From Bugula neritina (taxonomy: Eukaryota; Bryozoa; Gymnolaemata; Cheilostomatida; Bugulidae), in the NCBI GenBank assembly GCA_964035545.1, contig CAXIUT010000028.1:1-37510 (forward strand): DNA of 37,510 bases. Reading direction: 5' to 3'. Below are positions 1 through 10,251 of the stretch, piece after piece. Position numbers and translations under genes: made by a program. The stretch's first letter is position 1. Every line of letters begins with the position of its first letter. The notes below the pieces were generated by a model that was not told where the DNA came from, did not search any database, and saw only the letters and a list, made by a program, of their open reading frames with translations.

Positions 1-99
1 CCCAACCCCAACCCCAACCCCAACCCCAACCCCAACCCCAACCCCAACCCCAACCCCAACCCCAACCCCAACCCCAACCCCAACCCCAACCCCAACCCC
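1..99. repeat. Left telomere, C4A2 repeats
   Basis: The first 99 nt are a perfect array of CCCCAA units (CCC followed by 16 AACCCC units), the C-rich strand of a G4T2 telomere running 5' to 3' into the chromosome. This is the expected form of a ciliate macronuclear chromosome end. Unique AT-rich sequence follows from about 100, and the first gene stops only 134 nt inward, so the subtelomere is nearly absent. G4T2 is known from oligohymenophorean ciliates such as Tetrahymena; the pure unit differs from the mixed G4T2/G3T3 of Paramecium. Confidence 0.97.
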
Positions 100-232
100 A
101 TAGATTTTAATATAAAATATGAACAATAATAACTATATTTGATACATTTAATAAAAATATTTCTCAGATTTAAATCTCTGACAAAATTTCAGGCTCATTA
201 TCATTAAAAGATGAAAATTATTAAATCAACAA

Positions 233-1867
233 TCAATGAATTATTTATAATCCTTTTAATTTACACTCAAGGTCATGTAAATTTTCTACAGATAGTTGGG
301 CAGGTTTGATCTAATTAATCATTTCCAGACGAGACATTCGACTAAAATATTAACTATCAAAGAAGTAGTTAGTGAGATAACCATTTAATTGATAATAAGT
401 CATTACAAAATCTAATCTTACAGCTTATAATTGATTTTTTTAAGATAATTATTTTTAGCTAATACCTATTTTTTACTTTTAAAGGTTCTTCCATATAGCT
501 TTACATTCATCTATCGCATAACCTAGGCCTAAGATAGAAAGAAATTCAGATCGCTAAAATTTAGTATCAGCAATACATGTTAGCTTTTTATCTTTAGCAA
601 CAAAAGGAAGCCATTATTTTATTTCCTTGACCAAAGGATCAAATCTTTTCCTGTATTATTAGATTGATTTAACATATTTAGCTGATGATTAACTCACAAG
701 AAATTAATTCCATCCTTCTATCATAAATGGATTTTATCCTTTAAGGCTAATTTATAAAGCCTATAATTGACTCAGTAGCTGCTTCACAGCTATAAATCGA
801 AGACCAAGAGTTGATCTACCTGAGCTACTAATTGAAGGGAACATATCATTTAACCTTTTAAGGAATCTCATCCAATTTAAGTGTGTAAGAAATTGTTTTT
901 ATGGAGTATAATAGCTTCCATTTGTTTGTCTATGGTGTAAAATTTTGGGTTTATTGAGGTTATTACCTTCTATTTGAGCACATTGTTCATTAGTTTAGTG
1001 ACAACTTGTAACTTTTCTAAGAAGTAATGGACCATTGTTATTGATAAGGCGATTTGTTAATGCATGATTCATAAGTTAATTGAGAGAAAATCTTTTTTTC
1101 TAATCAGGAGTCAAACATTTCCTAATAAAATCTTTTAAATCTTCAGATAAACTTTTTAATAGAGAGATTTGATTTTTATTGATTTATTCTTTAAGCTGTT
1201 TTTAACTACTACAAGCCCAAGGAGCTTTACCATGAAGAATTTAATAAAACATGACTCCAATTGACCAGATATCATTTTTAACTGTATAAATATTGCTATG
1301 TAGTGCTTAAGGACTCATATATAAGGGAGATCCAACGTTTGTTGACTCTTTAGAATTAGACGATATCCTTTTAGCGAAACCAAAATCGGCTATTTTAACT
1401 GTTTTATCTTTTAGAAGAATATTTGCTGGTTTAAGATCTCGATGCAAGTATCCATTATCTGAAATGTGTATAAGTCCCATAATAATTTAACGAATAATTG
1501 GAAGAGCTTAATCTTCTGATAATTTTTATCTCTTTTTGAGAAGATTTTAAAGATCTCCCTAGTTACAGAACTCAGTAATGATATAGCAGTTATTAGCTGT
1601 GCTGAAGATATCGTGACATTTGATTAAGTTGGTATGATTCAACTTTTTAAGCGCATCGATTTCTCCTTAAAGCATACGTTTTTAAGGTTTTCCTTGAATA
1701 AGTCGAATGTCAATTACTTTGATAGCTACTTTTTCTTTTGTTTTATCATTTTGACCACGATAAACAATTGAGCTAAATCCTCGACCAATAATATCTTTTA
1801 ATCCATAAGAGTAGTCTTATATCTTTTTCCTCAACTCATTGCTATTAGAAATCTGTTGGTTTATCAT
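233..1867 (-). CDS. Ser/Thr protein kinase, ULK/Atg1-like
   Basis: A single 544-aa frame when TAA/TAG are read as Glu. The kinase domain starts about residue 22 with the glycine loop GRGFSSIVY; the ATP lysine is in VAIKVID (about residue 50), the catalytic loop is HRDLKPAN (about 146), the metal-binding motif is ADFGFAK, and the activation segment ends GSPLYMSPEAL, where the Glu is a TAA codon. MFYEILHGKAPW follows in the helix-F region. This style is typical of the ULK/Atg1 and ciliate ULK-like families. About 270 residues of unassigned helical sequence follow. The ATG at 1865-1867 is the first in frame after an upstream TGA. That TGA is the stop of the neighbouring kinase, in the same frame and 69 nt away. 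The role in autophagy or another pathway is not inferable here. Confidence 0.85.
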
Positions 1868-1936
1868 TTAAATTTGAGATAACTGTTTATTAAATTCTAA
1901 GTTCTATTAATATTGATTAATGAATGTAGTTAAGAA

Positions 1937-3373
1937 TCATTTTTTAGCACTGAATTTGCTAATTTTAGGCATTACAACTGATTCAAATCTCTTTCCGGCA
2001 GAATTTTTAGCTGAACTAGTTTAGACTAGAGTATCTACTTTTCCAGTCAAAATGTTTTATTTTCCCATCTTGAAATCAATGCAACTATCTTTTTTAAGTC
2101 CTTTGTCAAGTTTACGTGCAGGGTTATTTGTTGTCAAAAGAGGAGAATCACAAGACGGATATTCTTTAGAAGCTTCAGTAGAACTTGAGGTTTTTTTAGA
2201 TAGTTCTCCAACAAAATCAATTTCTTCTTCATCTTCATCTTCAATAGATTAAAAGAATGGATGATTTAAAGCATCAGTTGAGCTAATTCTATCATGAGGG
2301 GATTTTTTCAACATTTTAATGAGCAGATCAAGAGCATTATGGTCAAGTTGTTTGTATTAAGAAGATTCAAAATTAAAATTACTAGCTCTATTTTGCGCCA
2401 AAACTTCACTTTGTTTTTTACCTGGAAAGGCATGTACTCCAAGAAGGAGAAGATGGAAGATAAGTCCAAGACTGAACATATCACAAATTGGGTCATATTT
2501 AGTTCTTAGATCTTTAATATTAATGACTTCATGAGCAACATATCCGGGAGTTCCACATCGAACAAATAGATATTATTCACAGTTAGCAAACTATGCCAGA
2601 CCGAAGTCTGCAATAACGCATTCCCAACTATTTTGAGAACGGAATATAAGATTTTCAGGTTTTAAATCTCTGTGCATAATTTTTTTAGAATGCATCTATT
2701 TTAATCCCTGAAGAATAGAGTGCATTATCATTTTTGTTTCATTGGCTTTGAACTTATACTTATTTTTAATTTTATCCATTAATTGACCTCCCTAGAGCAA
2801 CTACACCACAATGTAAAGAGAGTTATCTGATTCAAAAACTTCATGAAGCTTCATACAGCATTTATGGCTAAGACTTCTCATGATCTAGATTTATTTTATC
2901 AGACATTATTTTCCTTTATCTTCCCTGTAGGCTGCTTCCTTAGAAAATGCCTTAATAGCAAAATTTTTTCCAGCTTCTAGTTTATCAGCTAGATACACAG
3001 ATGCAAAATTACCTTCACCAATTTTCTTTTTTGGTTTGAATTGTTCATGAAAACCTCTTTGATTTAATTTATTTTTCAGGATCTCACGACATGCTTGTAA
3101 ATCATGTTCAGCTTTTAGAGTAAATTGTACACGATCTATTCCTTTTTCAATTTGTTTCTCAAAGGCAAGGGTTATTGGGCTTAAGGTAAAGGCAAATTTG
3201 AGATCAAAGTCAAAAGGCATGATTTGCTTTTTTTTTGAAGAAACTTCAGTTATACAGTTTTCATGAATATTCAGAGTGACCTCATATTCAGAATTGCGAA
3301 CAGCTGTACAGGTAAAGAGTAGTTTACCTGTAGAAGACACTGAGTTAGTGAACATAGGAGCTATGATTTCCAT
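1937..3373 (-). CDS. Ser/Thr protein kinase, CAMK-like, with an N-terminal non-kinase domain
   Basis: A 478-aa single-exon frame. The first ~110 residues are a beta-rich, PH-like segment of unknown identity. The kinase domain follows: [12 protein letters not shown] (about residue 114), ATP lysine in FAIKAF, catalytic HRDLKPEN (about 229, with Glu written GAA), DFGLAEF, and [11 protein letters not shown]. The proline of the canonical APE motif is replaced by His (AHE). Glu codons at structural positions are TAA/TAG: the alpha-C Glu (TAA at 2891-2893) and hinge Glu (TAG at 2801-2803). The C-terminal ~110 residues are acidic, then Ser/Lys-rich. The lobe style (RCGTPGYVA) resembles ciliate CAMK-like kinases. 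All catalytic residues are present, so it should be active; its substrate is unknown. Confidence 0.87.
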
Positions 3374-3729
3374 GGATTTAGAAGATAATATAAATTTCTT
3401 CCATTTAAATAACTATTTAAATTAGAAAGAAGGATTTGTTCTAGATAACCGTTTCAGATAAATTACTGATTCTAAAACAAGTACTTTTATATTTTATCCA
3501 TTTATTTTTCTTCAATACTAATAGATATTCTTCTTAAATTAATCAAAATTGTCTTTATTTAAATATTTATTTTACTTTTGATATAATTATTGATTAAAAA
3601 TAACAAAAAAAATCTTATTTCTCAATATTTTATGAACTAGCTTCATTTTTATCTTTTTATATTGATTTATTTGAGTTTTTAAAAGATGAAAATATATTAA
3701 AATAACTGATAAATAGTGTAAATAAAATA
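3374..3729. other. Intergenic spacer, 356 nt
   Basis: An AT-rich spacer between the DENN gene stop and the start of the CAMK-like kinase, both on the minus strand. It should hold the kinase promoter and the 3' end of the DENN transcript. I see no convincing coding frame, RNA gene or repeat. Confidence 0.5.
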
Positions 3730-5808
3730 TCAAAAAGCAAATTTAGACATAGATTTACGTCTTTCCTCAAGTAGTTAGTTCAAATGAGGATGAAATTGTT
3801 CATTTTTAACTACACTTACCTTTATTTTTTGTCCACTTTTTGAATATCTGGAATGAGACCTTGTAGTTGAAATAGATCGTTGTCTATTGAAAACGGAAGA
3901 AGATTTTATTTCCTTTTGCTAATTAACCTTATTACTAATATTTTTTTTAATTTAATTTAATATTTACTCTTTAATTTATTCTCTTTTTTTTATCTATTAA
4001 CTTATAGGATTAGTATATTACAAATAAAATTAAATCCACTCAATTTAATTATAAAGAAGTTTTGGATTTTGAAAATAGTAAGCTGGATTATGAAGTTAAT
4101 TTTCTATTTTTGATGTTCTTTATTGTCCTTCCTCAAAAGAAAGAAGACGAATAAAATCAGCCAACTATTTTTGATTTATTTTTTATGAAATTTGTCGACA
4201 AAAAGATGTTTTCTTAAATTCAGCATAAAATATTTCATTGGAAGTAGTAGTATTATTTTTCTTAATGATTGGTTTCAATAATTAGCACATAAACTCAATT
4301 GCATATTGAAGAATATATTTTTAAGTTTAATTTGAAGGATCATCTGTTTTTAAGATTTTCATAGAGAAATTATCAAGAATTTTACCTATTAAAGGCAATG
4401 TTTCTGGCATAATTAGTCTATCTTAATCTACTAAAAGAATAAATTTATCAGAAAAAGTATTCTATTAGATATATTTTACATTAATTCCAACTATAAATGG
4501 CATAAAATTTTAACGAGCTGCATCAAGAAGCTAAAAAGGGAGATTATGAACAAGCATATGTTACCACTTTAAAGGTTTTATTATCTGTAGTAAACTTTAG
4601 ATAATCATAACAGTTAGATTACTATTTTCACTACATATAATTATCTGTTTTTCAAGTAGTATGGCCGTTATTATTGAAGAAACTACTTGACTAGAAAGAG
4701 GAAGATTAAAGAAGTGACTATACTCGAAAAGATTATTAGGCTTAAGTTTATATAGGTGAAGAATAGGAAGATTTGTTGATTTTTCAACTAGAATAGTTTC
4801 TCCTTTTCTATGTTAGTTACATTTATTAAGATAATATTGAAGTATTATTTCTTTTTTTGGCGTTATTTTATTGTTTAAATTGGAAGGATAAGTGAATTAA
4901 TCTTTTCTTCCTTGAGTTTTTAAACTTAAAAATTAAGATATAATTCTTGGATTAACAAAATGTGAGATTAGAGGTTATGATTTTTGAATTTAACGATAAA
5001 TTTTCAATAAATTCACATGAAGTTTAAAATAAGGTTGCTTTGATAACAAAATTAAGCATTTCGGAATATAAAATTTTTAGCTTAAATGATTATCTTTACT
5101 TATCGAACTGCTATTTATTCTTCTAGACTTAAGAATAAACTATTTTTACTTTGTTATCTCATATTTACATAAAAATTTTGAGCAGTGCAATAGAGACGTT
5201 CACCACTATTTTGTGTTATAACAAAGTATTTCCATCTTTGGTCTTCTATATTTCCATTATTTCTTGAAATAGTGACACTTTCTTCTGTAAAAACATGCTT
5301 CTACAGAAGATCTTCTGAATAGATTATGAGGGGAAATTTTAAAATCCAGTTGCTTAGTCCCAGTTGGTCATTAGGAAACTAAAGAGGTTTCTTCAGATCA
5401 TCATAAAGAAGACCATCTATTTCTTAACATTTATACTTTGAATAGTATAGAAAAGGTATTTTGTCATCTCGAAAGTTTTAATTTATATAACAAGGAATGA
5501 TTTAGGAAAGTTTAGTTGTAGCTTATATAAGTCATGCTTAATATCAAAGAACTATTTTAAACAAAAAGCATAAAAAACAATAAATTCTTGGTGGTTTTTA
5601 TATTCTATTGAAGAAAAATAAAAATCCCTTTTTTTGATGTTATTATGTTAGTCTATTGATAATTTTTAAATTATTAACTCATAATATCATTTAAACTATC
5701 AAAAATAGCGCTTCTCCTGTCTGTTAAATGATAATTTTGATATATTCTATTTTTAATACCTTGATTTGCTTCGCCTTTTAGATTAAGATGATCCTTAAAT
5801 ATTGACAT
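3730..5808 (-). CDS. DENN-domain protein (putative Rab GEF regulator)
   Basis: About 675 aa after removing a 20-nt intron (5149-5168, GTAAAT..AAAG) and a probable 31-nt intron (5522-5552); with both removed the frame closes exactly from ATG to TGA. The upstream (uDENN) core is seen as WKYFVITQNSGERLYC. The central DENN core contains FYIPKCLILLSKQPYF, AILLEKQIIICS, and LPFELLDAA followed by MPFIVGI, the classic order of DENN proteins, most of which act as Rab GTPase exchange factors in membrane traffic. The C-terminal ~150 residues are charged and end in a basic, Ser/Arg-rich tail. DENN identity is firm; the subfamily (DENND versus AVL9-like) is not. The 31-nt intron is less certain than the 20-nt one. 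Confidence 0.82.
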
Positions 5809-6838
5809 TTTGAAAATCAGCTACTATTTAATATGTTTTTTATCAGAAACTTTATAAAATGTTCACCTTGTTCTCTGATTTTCTAACATTGATCATATAC
5901 TTTACGATGCTTTTATCATCTTATTTAAGGGTCATTATTTTCAGTCGACTTCTTTAAAATTAAATGAAAATAATTCATAATTGTGAATATTTACTCAGTC
6001 TCTCTTGTTGAAAATCCTCCCTCTGTGAAGAAAAAATTTAAACTTTTTTTATTAAATATTATTATAATCATTTAGATAGTGAATAAAATAGATCTAGTGA
6101 TTACTAAAAATGATCTATGATATATTGATAGGCAGTGAATATTATTTTACTATTATTATATTGATAATTAACGAACTCTATATTTAATAAAAAAGATTAT
6201 TTTTAAGCTGAAAGAGTTTACTGAGAGACCATAGTAATTTTTTGATATTTGAATTTGTGTTAATTATCTCGATAACATAAATAGTTTATTTGACCTCTAT
6301 GGTTTAATTAGAGTTTTTACAAGATAAAAAAGAGGAATTCTAATAGTTCCAATCGCAATAACAATGCGAAAAACATTTTTAGAAAAAGTTCTTGATTTTT
6401 GAAGTATAGAGTATCTGTTTCTAACTTAAAACGATTCTTTTATTCACCTTCCATACATGATGTTCGTTGGAATGATTCAGACAATCGAAATGGTAGAATT
6501 TTTACTACTAAGAAGTGATGATTAACATTCAAAAAGACATTTTAAATTAAATAAGTAAACCATATATATGTTACTGTTAAGCTTAGTCGATGGATTTTGA
6601 CATCTTTTTTGAAAAAAAAAGTAAATTAAAAAGACTGTATTTTAATATAAATAAGGTTAGACTTGTAAATGGTCAAATTAAATGTCAATAAGAGTCATTA
6701 AAGGTTAGAATAAATTATGTTAGAAGGAATTCTTTCATGTAAAGAGTGAAGAATTCAAATTAGAATACCACAATAAGCTAAAAAATAGTAAAAGTAAGAT
6801 GAATATCAATAATTTTGCCAAATATAGCAATAAAATGA
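5809..6838. other. Spacer with unresolved coding-like segments
   Basis: This 1-kb stretch separates the divergent DENN gene from the next plus-strand gene. About 5809-6400 looks like ordinary AT-rich non-coding DNA. From about 6400 to 6838 several plus-strand frames look coding-like in short runs (for example a hydrophobic, Met-rich stretch at 6455-6520 and a Lys/Asn-rich stretch before 6838). They may be 5' exons of the gene at 6839-7834, but I could not find a set of GT..AG introns that joins them. No RNA gene or repeat was seen. Confidence 0.35.
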
Positions 6839-7834
6839 ACTAAAATAAAGAAATAAAGTCTTTTACTCAAACTTTTCCTCTTTGGGTATTCCAAAGGGCC
6901 ATTTGAATTTGTAGGCTTTGTTGGTCAAAAAGAAGCTAATGTAATTCAAAATATCACATAAACTTGTGGTTATGTTGTTGAAGTGTTTTTTGAAGAAAAA
7001 ATACCATCTGACTTTGTGATCAACTTAATTTAAATAGAAGGTTTTCTGTTGAGAGTTGTATAATCGATTTTTAAACAAAAATTCTAAGAGAACATGACAT
7101 ACTATTATTACTATACGTCAGAAGCCAATAACACACAACCACTAGCCTAACACCAAGGCTATATCTCAAATATCAGTAATATTTATCAAAACAATGAGAA
7201 TTGTTTTCAAAATTCCTGTTTCACATGGACAGTCCCAAATATGGAACTCTTTACAACAAATGAATGTTTCCTTCCATTAAGCTTTTCTCCATACCTTGAA
7301 GAAGTTCAAAACATCCCAACAGCAGCCTCTTCTGCCTCCCAGAAAAAAAGAAGAGTTGAGAAGACTCTTGAAAAGGAAATTATATCAGCAAAGAAGAATA
7401 GCTAGTCAAACTTAATAAATCAATTCTATTCTTTCTTTGGAAGTCGTGAAAAATCGGAGGCAGTTGTTTAAAAATGTTGCAGATTTCTTAAGAAGACAGA
7501 ACAATAAATTGAAAAGATTTTACCCTTATTCTATACTACTATTCGTCATATTAATGCTAAAAGAGGAAGAAAATACGTCAATGCCTCCCTTTTACTCAAG
7601 TTCTTCACTCAAGACTAATTTTCGACTTATCTACCAGAGTTTAAAGAAAAACTAGAGGACTGTTCATTCATTAGCCTGTCTGAACTCTGCTAGATTTTCC
7701 GAAGATGCACCATCTACTTCCTAAAAAATACTAGTGTGTCCGCTATCTTAACTTCTAAAAGAATTTCGATTATTTCGAAAGAAGAGCATCTTAAAAAGTG
7801 TAGAAAGGTCCTTCGCACTTTGTTTGAGAACTGA
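6839..7834 (+). CDS. Unknown protein, 5' end unresolved
   Basis: A frame open from a TGA at 6836 to the TGA at 7832-7834. The first in-frame ATG is at 7094 (246 aa), but the 85 codons before it look like protein (KGPFEFVGFVGQKEANVIQN and onward). The true start is therefore probably further upstream, after at least one intron that I could not define. The C-terminal ~140 residues are helical and charged, with SFFGSREKSEAVVEKCCRF and a Cys/Lys-rich end. No known domain is recognised. The gene faces away from the DENN gene and is followed by a 742-nt spacer. Confidence 0.6.
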
Positions 7835-8576
7835 TTGTTTGTGTTTTAATTTTTTTATTTATGAGAGTATAATAAAGAACGAAGAAAAACTATACATAAA
7901 TGATGAAATTATCTTTAATTATTTTAACTAAGTTGGATATTTTGTTGTCCGAAAATACTAATAAAATATTTATGATATTTGTGAAGATTTAATTTTTATC
8001 TTTATTATATATAGAACAATTAACTTTAATTAAAAAAAAAAAATCAAGAAGCATATTTTTGATATGGTCATCATCTAAAAAAATCTTAAATTTAGTACAA
8101 TAAGGAGAAATAATATCTTTACAAGTATAACGAACAAAAAGAAACCCATAGTTTAAACTAATAAATATCTTAAGCTAATACTATCTCATCTAAAAATATT
8201 TCTATGATGAAAAATACCTTTTAAAATTACCAAAGTGAACATGATTTTTAAAATTATTTTTCAGTATTTATTTCTGTATTTTTATCTATTTGAGAAAAAG
8301 ATAGTCAAAAAGATTGATTAAAACATATCTTTTAAATAAGATAAAAATATTTTTTCGACTTAGTATTGTAATAATTTGATCTGATTTTAAAAGTATTAAT
8401 CGATTTTTCTTTTGTCATTGATCTTTTTAGAATGATATTTATAATCAAAAAGTCTACAAAAATCAAATAAAAAAAGAGATAAAATGCCTAGTAATTTATT
8501 AGTTAATATGATTTGATTAATTAATAGAATAAGAAATGAATGAGTAGATTATAAAACTATTTTATCTAATTATTTA
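7835..8576. other. Intergenic spacer, 742 nt
   Basis: AT-rich with many A/T homopolymers and no convincing coding frame, tRNA fold or repeat. It is the longest clear non-coding gap on the chromosome. It should contain the 3' end of the upstream gene and the promoter of the GSK3-like kinase. Confidence 0.5.
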
Positions 8577-10184
8577 ATGTCACTATCTAAATTGAAAGAA
8601 AGGCTCAAACATTATAAATCTCTTCAAAATTTAAACTTTAACCATGAGCCGGAACATATAGAACCGTTTACTAATGATTATTCTCAAGGAAATGCTTTAA
8701 AATTAGCTAAACCTAAACGTTAAATCGAAAGTAGGTTGGCTACTTAAATTAACTAAAAAATAGTAACTTCGAAATAAGATCTTAAAAAGTATGCAAAAAC
8801 ACTTAAGCTAAATTCGAAAACGAAAAAGTCTTAAAATAAAAGCAAAGGGTATAATATAACTAAAGGTCAAAATAGAATCAATTCATGTACAAAAAGATTT
8901 ACAAAATAAAAAGTTCACTCTCCTCAGGCATCAAAGTACATTCCCAAGAAAGAAAAAACATAAGCTGGATCACTCATTTATCATGGAGAGAAAAAAAAGA
9001 AAGGACTTAAAAAAGGAAAACAGCAGCAATCAATAGCGAAATGGAAATTTTAACCAATAGAGAGTACTAACTTATTTTAAAAAGGAAAAGTGTCTAAAAG
9101 CAAAGAAGGAATTAGCAAACCGAAATCTCGTAAAAAAATTCATAAAATCTATACTGAAGTAAGCTTAGATTCAACACCATCTAGTCTTTTTACTTAATAG
9201 GTAGAACTTCTTTAACAAATCGGATAAGGAACGTTTGGAAAAGTTTTTAGAGGTCGACTTAGACGAAATAGATAGATAGTAGCTGTTAAAAGAGTCATTC
9301 AAGACACCAAATATAGAAATCGAGAACTAGAGATAGTAAAAGTAGTTGATAATGACTTTATATGTTAAGTTTTAGCTACATACTTAACTCATGAAGGAAA
9401 GCATGAATATTTAAATATTCTAATGAAATACTATGAATAAAATTTATACTAAAGGCTAAAAGGATATCCAAAAAATAAAATGCCGAATCTCTAAATAAAA
9501 ATAATAATTTATCAAATATTCAAAGGATTATCATATCTTCATTCAAGGAATATTTGTCATAGAGATATAAAACCTTAAAATATACTTTTAAAAGGAAATA
9601 AAGCAGCAATATGTGATTTTGGATCTGCTAAAATTCTCATGCCTTAAGAGAAAAATATTTCCTATATCTGTGCTAGGTGTTACAGAGCTCCTGAACTCAT
9701 CTTTGGAGCAACGAAATATACGACTCAGGTTGATATATGGTCAGCAGGTTGTGTTATTCTAGAAATCATTAATAGAGACCCTTTGTTTATTGGAGATACA
9801 AGTATTACTCATCTTTTAGAAATATTTAAAATACTAGGAACTCCATCTCCTTAAGAAGTGCTTTCAATGAATTCTTAATATGATGTAAGTTCATACAATT
9901 TTCCTAAGATTTAAAAGAAATAATGGAAAGATTTATTTCATGATATTGACCCTCTTCTTCAAAAATTATTGAATAAAGTTATGGTCTATGATCCATTTGC
10001 TAGAATGACAGCTCTTGAAGTTTTATCATTAGAATATTTTGATGAACTAAGAGATGAATTAACATATTCTCATATTTCTTCTATGTACCATTTAAAAAAC
10101 TTTTTTAAATTTAATAAAGAGGAACTATTTGATAATTAAAATTTATTGGAAAAAATAGTGCCTAAATGGTATAAAGAAAGATGA
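8577..10184 (+). CDS. GSK3-like protein kinase with a long basic N-terminus
   Basis: A 535-aa single-exon frame. The first ~210 residues are Lys/Ser/Gln-rich and low in complexity. The kinase domain follows: IGEGTFGKVF (about 215), [16 protein letters not shown], catalytic CHRDIKP-x-N (about 328, x a TAA codon), CDFGSAK, and [20 protein letters not shown], a near-exact GSK3 activation segment (Tyr of the GSK3 SRYYRAPE replaced by Cys). [18 protein letters not shown] and FDELRDE also match GSK3. GSK3 enzymes phosphorylate primed Ser/Thr substrates in many signalling paths. Conserved Gln positions (VIQD, IYQIF) use CAA. One counter-example to UAR = Glu sits here: KP-x-N is usually KPQN in GSK3, though KPEN is normal in other kinases. 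Confidence 0.92.
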
Positions 10185-10251
10185 AGAAAAGAATAAGTTT
10201 ATTTTTCATGATTTTTATAAATTATCATAATTTAAAGATATTTTACTTTAA

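Noticed and set aside
7437-7655. Plus-strand ORF of 72 aa
   Set aside because: It is a different frame inside the longer 6839-7834 gene.
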